The notes under the pieces are model-generated. The model had not been told where the DNA came from. It was given only the letters and a program-made list of their open reading frames with translations, and made no database searches. From Verrucosispora sp. NA02020 (GTDB lineage: Bacteria; Actinomycetota; Actinomycetes; Mycobacteriales; Micromonosporaceae): a stretch of DNA of 64,000 nt. Made by a program: the position numbers and the translations under genes. Positions 25,500 through 35,907 of the stretch are shown here, piece after piece. The stretch covers positions 1,860,001-1,924,000 of the forward strand of contig NZ_CP054923.1 of the NCBI RefSeq assembly GCF_013364215.1, given 5' to 3'. Every line of letters starts with the position of its first letter. Position 1 is the stretch's first letter.

Positions 25500-25551
25500 C
25501 GGCGGGTGCCGGCCCGGACGGTGCGGGCGGGCGGACTAGCGGAGGAACAGC

Positions 25552-26481
25552 ATGCAACGGTGGCGGGGCTTCGACGCGGTGCCCGGCGGGTGGGGGCGGT
25601 CCGTCGTCACCATCGGCGTCTTCGACGGCGTGCACAAGGGGCACCAGGCGACCATCGGCCACACCGTCGCCCGGGCCCGCGAGCTGGGCGTGCAGTCGGT
25701 GGTGGTCACCTTCGACCCGCACCCGGCCGAGGTGGTCCGGCCCGGCTCCCACCCGGCGGTGCTCACCGAACCGGCCCGCAAGGCCGAGCTGATCGAGTCG
25801 CTCGGCGTGGACGTGCTCTGCGTGGTGCCGTTCACCGCCGAGTTCTCCCGGCTGCCCGCCGAGGCGTTCGTGCACGACATCCTGGTCGCGCACCTGCACG
25901 CCGCGCTGGTGGTGGTGGGGGACAACTTCCGGTTCGGGCACCGGGCGGCCGGGGACGTCGCCCTGCTCGACCGGCTCGGCCGTACGTTCGGCTTCGCCGT
26001 GGAGGACGCCCCGCTGATCTCCGAGGCGGGCACCGTCTTCTCGTCCACGTACATCCGCTCCTGCGTCGACGCGGGGGACGTGGCCGCCGCGGCGGTCGCG
26101 CTGGGACGCCCGCACCGGCTGGAGGGGGTCGTCGTCCGGGGTGACCAGCGCGGCCGGGAACTGGGCTTCCCCACCGCGAACCTGCTCTGCCACCGGTACG
26201 CGGCGGTCCCGGCGGACGGCATCTACGCGGCCCGGATGATCCGTCGGGGGCAGCGGCACCCGCTGGCCGCCGCGGTCTCGATCGGCACCAATCCCACCTT
26301 CTCCGGCCGCGAGCGGCGGGTCGAGGCGTACGCGCTGGACTTCGACGGTGACCTCTACGGCGAGCGGCTCGCCCTGGACTTCGTGTCCCGCCTGCGCGGG
26401 CAGGTCCGGTACGACGCGATCGAACCGTTGGTCGCCCAGATCACCGAGGACGTCGCGCAGACGCGCCGGGCGCTGGGCTGA
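25552..26481 (+). CDS. ribF: Bifunctional riboflavin kinase/FAD synthetase
   Basis: 309 residues. The N-terminal FMN adenylyltransferase half has IGVFDGVHKGHQ near residue 22 and FSSTYIRSCVDAGDV near 165. The C-terminal riboflavin kinase half has GRELGFPTANL, GIYAA, IGTNPTF and the AYALDFDGDLYGE motif. It makes FMN and then FAD from riboflavin. GGAGGAACAGC lies immediately before ATG 25552. The gene is followed by the rpsO leader. Confidence 0.96.
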   Translation: MQRWRGFDAVPGGWGRSVVTIGVFDGVHKGHQATIGHTVARARELGVQSVVVTFDPHPAEVVRPGSHPAVLTEPARKAELIESLGVDVLCVVPFTAEFSRLPAEAFVHDILVAHLHAALVVVGDNFRFGHRAAGDVALLDRLGRTFGFAVEDAPLISEAGTVFSSTYIRSCVDAGDVAAAAVALGRPHRLEGVVVRGDQRGRELGFPTANLLCHRYAAVPADGIYAARMIRRGQRHPLAAAVSIGTNPTFSGRERRVEAYALDFDGDLYGERLALDFVSRLRGQVRYDAIEPLVAQITEDVAQTRRALG

Positions 26482-26513
26482 GGGCTCGTCAGGGCGATCC
26501 CGACCAGGTGCTG

Positions 26514-26545
26514 GTAGGCTGGCATGGACGTCGGCTGACCGACGT
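26514..26545 (+). promoter_or_regulatory. Candidate rpsO promoter and leader hairpin
   Basis: TAGGCT (26514-26519) is a likely -10 box. Ten bases later ACGTCGG-CTGA-CCGACGT (26528-26545) forms a perfect 7-bp hairpin at the start of a leader of about 125 nt. S15 represses its own mRNA in several bacteria through leader structures, so this is a candidate site. Confidence 0.4.
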
Positions 26546-26651
26546 GGGGCCTCGCTGCCTGCTCGACGCCGCGGGCGCGTAGGCCGTTCGTCGCCGGTGC
26601 CCTAGCCCGGCCCGACGAACCGTATCGACAACCCACCAGAACAGGGAGAAC

Positions 26652-26921
26652 ATGGCGCTCGACCAGCAGGCCAAGGCCAAGATCCGCGAAGAGTACGCGA
26701 CCGCCGAGGGTGACACCGGGTCGCCCGAGGTGCAGGTCGCGGTCCTCACCAAGCGGATCGCCGAGCTCACCGAGCACCTGAAGGTGCACAAGCACGACCA
26801 CCACAGCCGCCGTGGGCTGCTGCTGCTGGTCGGCCGTCGCCGTCGGCTGCTCAACTACGTGCAGAAGAAGGACATCAACCGCTACCGGTCGCTCATCGAG
26901 CGACTCGGTCTGCGTCGGTGA
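26652..26921 (+). CDS. rpsO: 30S ribosomal protein S15
   Basis: 89 residues, exactly the usual length. All parts are present: the [17 protein letters not shown] start, the [21 protein letters not shown] block that contacts 16S rRNA helices 20-22, and the C-terminal [18 protein letters not shown] lies 6 nt before the ATG. A strong terminator follows directly after the stop, separating it from pnp. Confidence 0.98.
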   Translation: MALDQQAKAKIREEYATAEGDTGSPEVQVAVLTKRIAELTEHLKVHKHDHHSRRGLLLLVGRRRRLLNYVQKKDINRYRSLIERLGLRR

Positions 26922-26924
26922 CGT

Positions 26925-26961
26925 GACGGGGGGAGCGGCCCGACGGGCTGCTCCCCCCGTC
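26925..26961 (+). terminator. rpsO terminator
   Basis: GACGGGGGGAGC pairs with GCTCCCCCCGTC, and an inner GCCC/GGGC extends the stem around a GAC loop, giving about 16 bp with one mismatch. It starts 4 nt after the rpsO stop. Confidence 0.8.
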
Positions 26962-27147
26962 CGCGTCCCACCCGAGACACGGGCCGCGCGCACCTGAGAC
27001 AAGGGGAGCCGTCGGCGTACCGGTCTCCGGTAGTGGCCTCCGGAGGCCCCGGCATCTCGCCGGTGGTACCGGGCGCTTCGATCGAAGACCGGCCGTCCGT
27101 ACAGCTCCCGCGTCGTGGCCCCCGATGCGAAGGAGTACTGCCGCACC

Positions 27148-29508
27148 ATGACCGAGACCAAACTCGGCACCGAAGTCCGCACCGCCGTGATCGACAACGG
27201 CTCGTTCGGCACCCGTGAGATCACCTTCTCCACCGGTCGGCTGGCCCGTCAGGCCGCCGGCTCCGTCATCGCCCAGCTCGGCGAGACGGTCGTCCTCTCC
27301 GCCACCACCGCCGGCAAGCAGCCGAAGGAGCACTTCGACTTCTTCCCGCTGACCGTCGACGTCGAGGAGCGGATGTACGCCGCGGGCCGGATCCCCGGCT
27401 CGTTCTTCCGCCGTGAGGGTCGCCCCAGCGAGGACGCCATCCTCACCTGCCGCCTGATCGACCGGCCGCTGCGCCCCTCGTTCGTCAAGGGCCTGCGCAA
27501 CGAGGTGCAGGTCGTCGAGACCATCCTCGCGCTCGACCCGCAGCACCCGTACGACGTGGTGGCGATCAACGCCGCCTCGATGTCGACGAAGCTCTCCGGC
27601 CTGCCGTTCTCCGGCCCGATCGGGGCCACCCGGATGGCCCACGTCGACGGCCAGTGGGTCGCCTTCCCGACCCACGAGGAGCTGAGCCGCGCCACCTTCG
27701 ACATGGTGGTGGCCGGTCGCGCCCTGGCCGACGGCGACGTCGCGATCATGATGGTCGAGGCCGAGGCCACCGAGCACACCGTCAAGCTGGTCGCCGACGG
27801 TGCCCCGGCGCCCACCGAGGAGGTCGTGGCCAGCGGTCTGGAGGCCGCCAAGCCGGCCATCCGTGAGCTGTGCCGCGCGCAGAGCGAGCTGGCCGAGGTG
27901 GCCGCCAAGCCCGTCGCCGACTTCCCGGTCTTCCTGGACTACCAGGACGACGCGTACGACGTGGTCGCCGAGTTCGCTCGCGCCGACGTCGCCGAGGCCC
28001 TGCAGATCGCCGGCAAGGCGGACCGCGAGGAGGCCCTCGACGCGATCAAGGCCCGCCTGCAGGAGGAGCTCGGCCCGCGCTTCGAGGGTCGGGAGAAGGA
28101 GCTGTCGGCTGCCTTCCGCTCGCTGACCAAGTCCGAGGTGCGCGGCCGGGTGCTGCGGGAGCAGGTCCGGATCGACGGCCGTGGCCCGCGCGAGATCCGT
28201 CCGTTGAGCGCCGAGGTCGGCGTGCTGCCCCGGGTGCACGGCTCGGCGCTGTTCGAGCGTGGCGAGACCCAGATCCTCGGCGTCACCACGCTGAACATGC
28301 TGCGCATGGAGCAGTCGTTGGACACCCTCTCCCCGGAGAAGTCCAAGCGCTACATGCACAACTACAACTTCCCGCCGTACTCGACCGGTGAGACCGGCCG
28401 GGTGGGCTCGCCGAAGCGCCGCGAGATCGGGCACGGCGCGCTGGCGGAGCGGGCGCTGATCCCGGTGCTGCCGTCGCGGGAGGAGTTCCCGTACGCGATC
28501 CGCCAGGTCTCCGAGGCGCTCAGCTCCAACGGTTCCACCTCGATGGGTTCGGTCTGCGCCTCGTCGCTGGGTCTGCTCTCCGCCGGTGTGCCGCTGCGGG
28601 CGCCGGTGGCCGGCATCGCCATGGGCCTCATCTCCGACGAGGTCGACGGCAAGACCCAGTACGTGACGCTGACCGACATCCTCGGTGCCGAGGACGCCTT
28701 CGGTGACATGGACTTCAAGGTCGCCGGCACCCGGGACTTCGTCACCGCCCTGCAGCTCGACACCAAGCTCGACGGCATCCCGTCGGACGTGCTGGCCGCC
28801 GCGCTCCAGCAGGCGTACGAGGCCCGGCAGACCATCCTCGACGTGATGCAGCGGGCGATCGAGGCTCCGGCCGAGATGTCCGACTACGCGCCGCGGGTCA
28901 CCACGGTGAAGATCCCGGTCGACAAGATCGGCATGGTGATCGGCCCGAAGGGCCAGACCATCAACGCCATCCAGGACGAGACCGGCGCCGAGATCTCCAT
29001 CGAGGACGACGGCACCATCTACGTCGGCGCCACCAACGGCCCGTCGGCGCAGGCCGCGGTCGAGCGGATCAACGCTATCGCCAACCCGACCCTGCCCAAG
29101 ACGGGCGACCGCTTCCTGGGCACGGTGGTCAAGACCGCGCCGTTCGGCGCGTTCGTCTCGCTGCTGCCGGGCCGCGACGGCCTGCTGCACATCTCCAAGG
29201 TGGGCGACGGCAAGCGGGTCGACAAGGTCGAGGACTTCCTCAACGTCGGCGACCGCGTCGAGGTCGAGATCGCCGACGTCGACCAGCGCGGCAAGATCTA
29301 CCTGGACAAGGTCCGGCCGGAGGGCGCCGAGGCGCCGGCCGCCGAGGCCGGTGGCGAGCGGCCGGCCAGCCGTGACCGGGGCGACCGTGGCCCGCGTGAC
29401 CGGGGCGACCGCGAGCGCGGTGGCGACCGGGGCGGCCGTGGCCCGGAGGGTGGCGAGGGCGGCGGCGACGGGGACTCCCGTCCGCGGCGCCGCACCCGGC
29501 ACAGCTGA
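27148..29508 (+). CDS. pnp: Polyribonucleotide nucleotidyltransferase (PNPase / GPSI)
   Basis: 786 residues. PNPase degrades RNA 3' to 5' with phosphate and in actinobacteria also serves as guanosine pentaphosphate synthetase. Two RNase PH domains (10-150 and about 350-560) flank a helical domain; a KH domain ([19 protein letters not shown] near 590) and S1 domain ([18 protein letters not shown] near 655) follow. The last 60 residues are an Arg/Gly/Asp-rich tail ([13 protein letters not shown]). AAGGAG sits 12 nt before ATG 27148; the spacing is long but the homology supports this start. Confidence 0.97.
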   Translation: MTETKLGTEVRTAVIDNGSFGTREITFSTGRLARQAAGSVIAQLGETVVLSATTAGKQPKEHFDFFPLTVDVEERMYAAGRIPGSFFRREGRPSEDAILTCRLIDRPLRPSFVKGLRNEVQVVETILALDPQHPYDVVAINAASMSTKLSGLPFSGPIGATRMAHVDGQWVAFPTHEELSRATFDMVVAGRALADGDVAIMMVEAEATEHTVKLVADGAPAPTEEVVASGLEAAKPAIRELCRAQSELAEVAAKPVADFPVFLDYQDDAYDVVAEFARADVAEALQIAGKADREEALDAIKARLQEELGPRFEGREKELSAAFRSLTKSEVRGRVLREQVRIDGRGPREIRPLSAEVGVLPRVHGSALFERGETQILGVTTLNMLRMEQSLDTLSPEKSKRYMHNYNFPPYSTGETGRVGSPKRREIGHGALAERALIPVLPSREEFPYAIRQVSEALSSNGSTSMGSVCASSLGLLSAGVPLRAPVAGIAMGLISDEVDGKTQYVTLTDILGAEDAFGDMDFKVAGTRDFVTALQLDTKLDGIPSDVLAAALQQAYEARQTILDVMQRAIEAPAEMSDYAPRVTTVKIPVDKIGMVIGPKGQTINAIQDETGAEISIEDDGTIYVGATNGPSAQAAVERINAIANPTLPKTGDRFLGTVVKTAPFGAFVSLLPGRDGLLHISKVGDGKRVDKVEDFLNVGDRVEVEIADVDQRGKIYLDKVRPEGAEAPAAEAGGERPASRDRGDRGPRDRGDRERGGDRGGRGPEGGEGGGDGDSRPRRRTRHS

Positions 29509-29538
29509 TCGCCGACAGTAGCTAGTACCGCACCGCTG

Positions 29539-29569
29539 ACCGGCCGGGCGACACCGTCGCCCGGCCGGT
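29539..29569 (+). terminator. Hairpin after pnp
   Basis: ACCGGCCGGGCGA and TCGCCCGGCCGGT are perfect 13-bp arms around CACCG, 31 nt after the pnp stop. Confidence 0.8.
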
Positions 29570-29611
29570 TCGTGATCCACCACCCCTCGTCGTACTGGGA
29601 AGCAGGTTGCC

Positions 29612-31021
29612 GTGAGTCGGACCCGCCGTTCGTCCTTGCCCACGGCGCGACCGGGAGGGATGCCCTCGGGCGGCCGGCAGGCCGCCACGACCACCCGGTC
29701 CGCCGGAGCGGCCACCCGCGCGGTGACCAGGACGTTGAGTGACGACCCGCTGGGCGGTACGGTGCGCCGCACGGTCCTCCCCAGCGGGCTGCGGGTACTC
29801 ACCGAGGCGATCCCGGCGATGCGCAGCGTCTCGTTCGGCATCTGGGTGGCGGTCGGCTCCCGGGACGAGACCGGCACGCAGGCCGGCGCCGCCCACTTCC
29901 TGGAGCACCTGCTCTTCAAGGGCACCCACAAGCGGGACGCCCTGGAGATCTCTTCGTCGATCGAGGCGGTCGGCGGCGAGACCAACGCCTTCACCACGAA
30001 GGAGTACACCTGCTACTACGCCCGGGTGCTGGACGAGGACCTGCCCCTGGCCATCGACGTGATGTGCGACCTGGTCGCCGACTCGGTGCTCGACCCGGCC
30101 GACGTGGAGACCGAGCGGAGCGTCATCCTCGAAGAGATCGCCATGCACGACGACGAACCCGGCGACGAGGTGCACGACCTGCTCACCCGGGCCGTCTACG
30201 GTGACCACCCGCTGGGCCGGCTGATCTCCGGCACCGCCGAGACGGTCACCCCGATGACCCGCCGGCAGATCCAGAGCTTCTACCGCCGCCGCTACGTCGC
30301 GCCGCAGATCGTCATCGCCGCCGCCGGGAACCTCGACCACGCGACCGTGGTCCGGCTGGTCCGGTCGGCGCTCAAGGGCAGTCCGCTCGACACCGACCCG
30401 GCGACGCCCGCGTCGCACCGGCCGATCACCCCGGCGGTACGCACCCAGACCGCCACCGTGGTCGTCCACGCGAAGGAGACCGAGCAGGCGCACGTCGTGC
30501 TCGGCTGCCCCGGCATCGACCGGCTCGACGAGCGACGCTTCGCCCTCGGCGTGCTCAACAACTTGCTCGGCGGCGGCATGTCCAGCCGCCTGTTCCAGGA
30601 GATCCGCGAGCGGCGTGGCCTGGCGTACTCGGTCTACTCCTACGCCAGCCAGTACGCCGACACCGGTCTGTTCGGCGTGTACGCCGGGTGCGCCCCGGGG
30701 CGGGTGCAGGAGGTGCTGGAGCTGACCCGGGCCGAGTTGGCGCGTACCGCCGCGCAGGGCGTCACCGAGGCCGAACTGGCCCGGGGCAAGGGGATGAGCA
30801 AGGGCTCCTTCGTGCTCGGCCTGGAGGACACCGGCTCACGGATGAGCCGGCTGGCCAAGGGCGAGCTGCTCTACGGTGACCTGGTCCCCGTCGACGAACT
30901 GCTGCACCGGGTCGACGCGGTCACGCTCGACGACGTCAACGCACTCGCCGCCGACCTGCTCAGCCGACCCATGTCGCTGGCCGTGGTCGGCCCGTTCGGC
31001 GACTCGGACTTCGTCGCCTGA
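29612..31021 (+). CDS. M16 family zinc metallopeptidase (PepR/processing-peptidase type)
   Basis: 469 residues. The inverted zinc motif HFLEHLLFKGT is near residue 97, with the third ligand Glu in the ETERSVILEEIAMHDD block about 75 residues later. The C-terminal half has the inactive M16 repeat with NNLLGGGMSSRLFQEIRE and the RGLAYSVYSY motif. It probably degrades peptides or cleaves a membrane-associated substrate. The first 45 residues are Arg/Thr-rich and poorly structured, so the true start may be further in. Position after pnp matches Rv2782c (pepR). Confidence 0.92.
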   Translation: MSRTRRSSLPTARPGGMPSGGRQAATTTRSAGAATRAVTRTLSDDPLGGTVRRTVLPSGLRVLTEAIPAMRSVSFGIWVAVGSRDETGTQAGAAHFLEHLLFKGTHKRDALEISSSIEAVGGETNAFTTKEYTCYYARVLDEDLPLAIDVMCDLVADSVLDPADVETERSVILEEIAMHDDEPGDEVHDLLTRAVYGDHPLGRLISGTAETVTPMTRRQIQSFYRRRYVAPQIVIAAAGNLDHATVVRLVRSALKGSPLDTDPATPASHRPITPAVRTQTATVVVHAKETEQAHVVLGCPGIDRLDERRFALGVLNNLLGGGMSSRLFQEIRERRGLAYSVYSYASQYADTGLFGVYAGCAPGRVQEVLELTRAELARTAAQGVTEAELARGKGMSKGSFVLGLEDTGSRMSRLAKGELLYGDLVPVDELLHRVDAVTLDDVNALAADLLSRPMSLAVVGPFGDSDFVA

Positions 31022-31864
<843 letters not shown>

Positions 31865-31916
31865 GCCCGACCCGGGCGGCCGCCACGCCCGACGCGGACC
31901 CCTCCCGGACCGGGGT

Positions 31917-31954
31917 TGCCGTGACGGACCGAGGCTGCCGTGACGGTTCGAGGC
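31917..31954 (+). repeat. 19-bp x 2 tandem repeat
   Basis: TGCCGTGACGGACCGAGGC (31917-31935) is followed at once by the same unit with two changes (31936-31954). It is in the gene-free stretch after dapB. Confidence 0.75.
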
Positions 31955-32023
31955 GGCCGGGTCCTACCCCTGCTTCGGGCACTGTCGAGCTGAACCGTCT
32001 GCGCTATCGCGGCCCGGCCGGCC

Positions 32024-32074
32024 GCCCGTCACCGTCGGCTGCCCGTCACCGTCGGCTGCCCGTCACCGTCGGTC
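32024..32074 (+). repeat. 17-bp x 3 tandem repeat
   Basis: Three head-to-tail copies of GCCCGTCACCGTCGGCT; the third differs in its last two bases. The surrounding gap 31865-32232 holds no convincing gene. It also carries two copies of GTGATCCGTC(G/T)CTGC at 32083-32097 and 32141-32155. Confidence 0.8.
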
Positions 32075-32214
32075 GGCTACGTGTGATCCGTCGCTGCCGG
32101 ACGAGCCGTCGCTGGCTGCTCGCTGCCGAGTCGGCCGTCGGTGATCCGTCTCTGCTCTCAGCTCGACAGGCACCGGGGTGGCAGTACATCTCCGTCGTGG
32201 TGCTGCCGCAGCCC

Positions 32215-32231
32215 CGGCCGTCCGACGGCCG
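32215..32231 (-). terminator. Hairpin after the first GNAT gene
   Basis: CGGCCGTC and GACGGCCG are 8-bp arms with a 1-nt centre, directly after the minus-strand stop at 32233. The minimum loop would open 2-3 central pairs. Confidence 0.5.
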
Positions 32232-32232
32232 C

Positions 32233-32805
32233 TCAGTCCGCCTCGGCGGGCACCGCCACGTGCAGGCGCAGCTGCGGCACCAGCATGTCGTCCACGTCCA
32301 GCGCCCGCCCCGCCCCGTCGGGCTCCCAGCCGGCCGCGCCGAGGAACTTCCGGGACGCCTCGTCGCCCTCGAAGACCCAGGAGACGGCCCGGGTGAATCC
32401 AGACTCCCGCCACAGGTCCACACTGGCGGCGAGCAGCCGGCTGCCGTGTCCGCGCCGGCCCCAGCGCGGCTCCACCAGCAGGTCGGTCACCGCCACCACG
32501 TCGGCGCCGAGCGCGTCGGCGGGCTCGTTCGGGGCCAGCGCCTCCGCGTCGACCGGCCCGGAGGCGGCGAAGCCCACCAGATACGATTGCTCGGCCTGTT
32601 CGACGGCGACCAGCACCCGATGGGTCTCACCGGGCGGCTGGCGCACCGCGGCGTCCCACCGCCGCGCGAGCCACGCCTCGTCGAGGTTCTCCAGCACGTG
32701 CCGGGGCAGCAGCCGCCGGTAGGCGACCCGCCAGGTCGCGAGCTGGATGCGGGCGATCTCGGCGACGTCCTCCGGACGCGCCGGGCGGACAAACCCCAGA
32801 GCCAT
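32233..32805 (-). CDS. GNAT family N-acetyltransferase
   Basis: 190 residues. The GNAT fold is recognisable: N-terminal VRPARPEDVAEIARIQLATW, beta-strand SYLVGFAA, the strand DVVAVTDLLVEPRWGRRGHGSRLL containing the acetyl-CoA pyrophosphate loop (RRGHGS), and a late VFEGDEASRKFLGAAGWEPDG. The acceptor substrate is unknown. It is transcribed divergently from the mannosyltransferase gene, with 35 bp between starts. A second, different GNAT gene follows that transferase. Confidence 0.87.
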   Translation of the reverse strand: MALGFVRPARPEDVAEIARIQLATWRVAYRRLLPRHVLENLDEAWLARRWDAAVRQPPGETHRVLVAVEQAEQSYLVGFAASGPVDAEALAPNEPADALGADVVAVTDLLVEPRWGRRGHGSRLLAASVDLWRESGFTRAVSWVFEGDEASRKFLGAAGWEPDGAGRALDVDDMLVPQLRLHVAVPAEAD

Positions 32806-32840
32806 GGGACGACAGCCTACGCAGGGTGAGGGAGGCGACG

Positions 32841-34148
32841 GTGGCGCAGGGTGCCAGGCGGACGGTCGGACAGGTCGTCGCAGTGGTCGTACTCGCCGTC
32901 GCGGTGACCGCGTTCCTCTCCGTGGCGGCGGTCCGGCACGGCTTCTTCGACCTGCACGTCTATCGCGGCGCGCTGGTCTGGTGGGTGCACGACGGCGGCG
33001 AGATCTACGACTACCTCAAGCCGGGCACCCAGTACGGCTTCACCTACCCGCCGTTCGCCGCGCTGGTGATGCTGCCGATGGCGTACCTGTCCTGGCACGG
33101 GGCGATCGTGGTGAGCGTGGCCGCCGGGGTGGCCACCGCCGCGGTGCTGATCTGGTGGCTGCTGGACCCGGTGTCCCGCCGCGCGGGCTGGACCCGGTGG
33201 TTCGCGTTCGCGGTGGCGCTCTGCCTGGCCGCCGCGTTCGAGCCGATGCGCGAGACCATCAACTTCGGCCAGGTCAACACGCTGCTGCTGTTCCTGGTCG
33301 CGGTGGACCTGCTGCGGTTGCTGCCACGCGACAGCAGGTGGGCCGGCGTCGGCATCGGCCTGGCCACCGCGATCAAGCTCACGCCCGGCATCTTCCTGAT
33401 CTATCTGCTGGCCACCGGTCGCTGGCGGGCGGCGCTCACCGCCACCGGCACCGCGACCGCAGCGACCGTGCTGGCCGCCGCGCTGTTCCCGGACGCGGCC
33501 CGCGAGTTCTGGACCTCGGCGTTGTGGAACACCGGCCGGGTCGGTGAGCTGGCCTTCATCTCCAACCAGTCGCTGCGCGGCGTGGTGGCCCGGCTCGACC
33601 CGCAGAGCCCCAGCACGCTGGCCTGGCTGGCGCTGGTGGCCGCGACCGTCGCGCTGTGGATCCGACGGTCGCGGGCCGCCGTGGCGGCCGGCGACGAGGC
33701 CGCCGGTCTGGCGCTGACCGGCGCGGTGATGTGCCTGGTCAGCCCGGTCACCTGGGTGCACCACCTGGTCTGGCTGCTGCCGGGGCTGTTGCTGCTGGTG
33801 GACCACGGCATGGCCGCGCCACCGCGCAGCCGCCGCCGGCACCTGCTACTGGCCGCCGCCACCGTCGGGTACGGCTTCCTGACCAGCCGGATCGTCTGGG
33901 CGTGGGAGCAGGACTTTAGCGGGATCGACGGCTTCCTCTTCGGCAACACGTACGTCTGGATCAGCCTGGCGCTCCTGGCCTTCCTGCCGCTGGGCCGCCG
34001 GGGCGAACCGCTGGACCGGGGCGCACCGCCGGCGCCGGCCGGACGGTCAGCCGTCGAGGCGGCCGGTGTACCGCAACTCGACCAGCCCGATCGGCGGACG
34101 CCCGCCGGAGAGCGGCACCGGATAGGTCGACTCCTCACCATCCGGTGA
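32841..34148 (+). CDS. GT87-type polyprenol-phosphate mannosyltransferase (DUF2029)
   Basis: 435-residue membrane protein with about ten spans. It has the GT-C type motif FFDLHVYRGALVWW near residue 42 (family acidic residue D on the first outer loop), YGFTYPPFAALVMLP near 70, and QVNTLLLFLVAVDLLR near 150. Characterised relatives (PimE type) add alpha-1,2-mannose to phosphatidylinositol mannosides or lipoglycans. GTG 32841 is preferred over GTG 32826 because GGAGG lies 5 nt upstream. The last 34 codons overlap the convergent GNAT gene. Confidence 0.88.
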   Translation: MAQGARRTVGQVVAVVVLAVAVTAFLSVAAVRHGFFDLHVYRGALVWWVHDGGEIYDYLKPGTQYGFTYPPFAALVMLPMAYLSWHGAIVVSVAAGVATAAVLIWWLLDPVSRRAGWTRWFAFAVALCLAAAFEPMRETINFGQVNTLLLFLVAVDLLRLLPRDSRWAGVGIGLATAIKLTPGIFLIYLLATGRWRAALTATGTATAATVLAAALFPDAAREFWTSALWNTGRVGELAFISNQSLRGVVARLDPQSPSTLAWLALVAATVALWIRRSRAAVAAGDEAAGLALTGAVMCLVSPVTWVHHLVWLLPGLLLLVDHGMAAPPRSRRRHLLLAAATVGYGFLTSRIVWAWEQDFSGIDGFLFGNTYVWISLALLAFLPLGRRGEPLDRGAPPAPAGRSAVEAAGVPQLDQPDRRTPAGERHRIGRLLTIR

Positions 34149-34598
34149 CAACCCGGCCCGCTGATAGAACCGGCGGGCCCGGTGGTTGTCCGCCAACACC
34201 CACACCCGGTACTCCGACCAGCCGTGTTCCCGCAGGCCGTCGTGCGCGGCGGCGAACAGCGCCGGAGCCGTGCCGTCGCCCCAGTGGGCGGGCGCCACGT
34301 AGAGCGCCACCACCTCGCCGTACGCCGGGTCGAGGTCGCCCCGGTCCTGGTTGTTGCGGTACGGCCCGAACGTGGTGAACCCGGCCAACGCCCCGTCGAC
34401 CTCGGCGAGCAGCGTGGTGAACGGGTGCTCCGGGTCGGCCGTGCCGAGGGCCCGGCGACGCTGCGCCCAGGCCACCGGGTTGAGTCGGCCCAGCACCTCG
34501 TCCGGCATGATCCCGGCGTACCCGGCCTGCCAGCCGCTCACGTGCACCCGGGCGATCGCCTCGGCGTCCTCGGGTTCCTCCCGACGGATGGTGGGCAT
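34047..34598 (-). CDS. GNAT family N-acetyltransferase
   Basis: 183 residues with all GNAT parts: [25 protein letters not shown] at the N terminus, strand [19 protein letters not shown], the acetyl-CoA segment [18 protein letters not shown], and [23 protein letters not shown]. The N-terminal '[14 protein letters not shown]' block is typical of a large actinobacterial subgroup of unknown acceptor. Its 3' end overlaps 102 bp with the convergent mannosyltransferase gene. Both frames look genuine. Confidence 0.9.
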   Translation of the reverse strand: MPTIRREEPEDAEAIARVHVSGWQAGYAGIMPDEVLGRLNPVAWAQRRRALGTADPEHPFTTLLAEVDGALAGFTTFGPYRNNQDRGDLDPAYGEVVALYVAPAHWGDGTAPALFAAAHDGLREHGWSEYRVWVLADNHRARRFYQRAGLSPDGEESTYPVPLSGGRPPIGLVELRYTGRLDG

Positions 34599-34663
34599 GG
34601 CTCCAGTTCTAGGCGGCCCGGGGCGTCAGGTCCAGTCTCCGCACCGGTGTCGTACGGGTGACG

Positions 34664-34669
34664 TAGCCT
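34664..34669 (+). promoter_or_regulatory. Possible leaderless -10 box of the YcaQ-type gene
   Basis: TAGCCT lies 8 nt before the ATG at 34678, which has no Shine-Dalgarno. Confidence 0.4.
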
Positions 34670-34677
34670 GCGCTGCG

Positions 34678-35907
34678 ATGGTCGCACCGGAATCACTCTC
34701 GCTCGCCCAGGCCCGCCGCGTGGCGCTGGCCGCACAGGGCTTCGCCGACCCGTCGCCCACCGGGGCGCCCACCCGCCGTCACCTGCGGCGGGTGCTCGAC
34801 CGGGTCGGGCTGATCCAGATGGACTCGGTGAACGTCCTGCAACGCGCGCACTACCTGCCGCTCTACAGCCGGCTCGGGCCGTACCCGACCACGTTGCTCG
34901 ACACCGCCGCCTACCGCCGGCCCCGTGACCTCTTCGAGTACTGGGGGCACGAGGCGTCGCTGGTGCCGGTCGGTCTGCATCCGGCGCTGCGCTGGCGGAT
35001 GGCGCGGGCGCACACCGACGCCTGGGGCGGGATGCGCCGCATCGCCCAGGAGCAGCCCGCCCTGGTGGCCTGGGTACGCGACGAGGTGGCCGCGCGGGGA
35101 CCGCTGACCGTGGCCGAGATCGAGCACGACGCACCCCGGGAGACCGGCAACTGGGGGTGGAACTGGTCGGCGGTCAAACAGGCGCTGGAATACCTGTTCT
35201 GGGCCGGCGAGGTGTGCGCGGCGGACCGCACCACCTCCTTCGCCCGCCGCTACGACCTGCCCGAACGGGTGCTTCCCGCCGAGGTGCTGAACGCACCCAC
35301 GCCGACCGACGCCGAGGCGTACCGCACGCTCGTCGGCATCGCCGCCCGGGCGCTCGGCGTGGCCGCGGAGGTGGAGCTGCGCGACTACTTCCGGCTGCCG
35401 GTGGCCGGTGCCCGGCAGGCCGTCGCCGAGCTGGTCGAGGCCGGGGAGTTGCGCCCGGTGACGGTGCCGGGCTGGCGGCAGCCGGCCTGGCTGCACGCGC
35501 AGGCCCGGCTGCCCCGCTGGGTACGCGGCAACACGCTGGTCAGCCCCTTCGACCCGCTGATCTGGGAACGCGCCCGCACCGAGCGGCTGTTCGGCTTCAC
35601 CTACCGCATCGAGATCTACGTGCCCGCGCCCCAGCGGGTGTACGGCTACTACGTGCTGCCGTTCCGGCAGGGGGAGCGGTTCACCGCCCGCGTCGACCTC
35701 AAGGCCGATCGCAGGGCCGGGGTGCTGCTGGTGCCGGCCGCCTGGGTCGAGCCGGGCGCCGACCCGGGGGAGACCGCCGTGGCCCTCGCCGCCGAGCTGT
35801 ACCGACTCGCCGGCTGGCTCGGCCTGGACGCGGTCGCTCCGCCGTCCGCCGGTGATCTGGCCGGCCCGCTGGCCGCCGCGCTGCTGAGCGTGGCGGGTGT
35901 ACGGTGA
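34678..35907 (+). CDS. YcaQ/AlkX-type winged-helix DNA glycosylase family protein
   Basis: 409 residues of the HTH_42 family. Characterised members (E. coli YcaQ, Streptomyces AlkZ) unhook interstrand DNA crosslinks or excise bulky alkylated bases. The N-terminal helical region has [22 protein letters not shown] near residue 40 and the [12 protein letters not shown] block near 85. The late [19 protein letters not shown] and YGYYVLPF motifs are typical. The exact catalytic QxD-type residues need alignment; IQMD is the likely site. It is coupled to the next gene by a GTGA overlap. Confidence 0.88.
   Translation: MVAPESLSLAQARRVALAAQGFADPSPTGAPTRRHLRRVLDRVGLIQMDSVNVLQRAHYLPLYSRLGPYPTTLLDTAAYRRPRDLFEYWGHEASLVPVGLHPALRWRMARAHTDAWGGMRRIAQEQPALVAWVRDEVAARGPLTVAEIEHDAPRETGNWGWNWSAVKQALEYLFWAGEVCAADRTTSFARRYDLPERVLPAEVLNAPTPTDAEAYRTLVGIAARALGVAAEVELRDYFRLPVAGARQAVAELVEAGELRPVTVPGWRQPAWLHAQARLPRWVRGNTLVSPFDPLIWERARTERLFGFTYRIEIYVPAPQRVYGYYVLPFRQGERFTARVDLKADRRAGVLLVPAAWVEPGADPGETAVALAAELYRLAGWLGLDAVAPPSAGDLAGPLAAALLSVAGVR

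Noticed and set aside
26893..30009. Long minus-strand frame (1038 codons) opposite pnp and the M16 gene
   Set aside because: Same GC-skew shadow effect; pnp and M16 have complete motifs on the plus strand.
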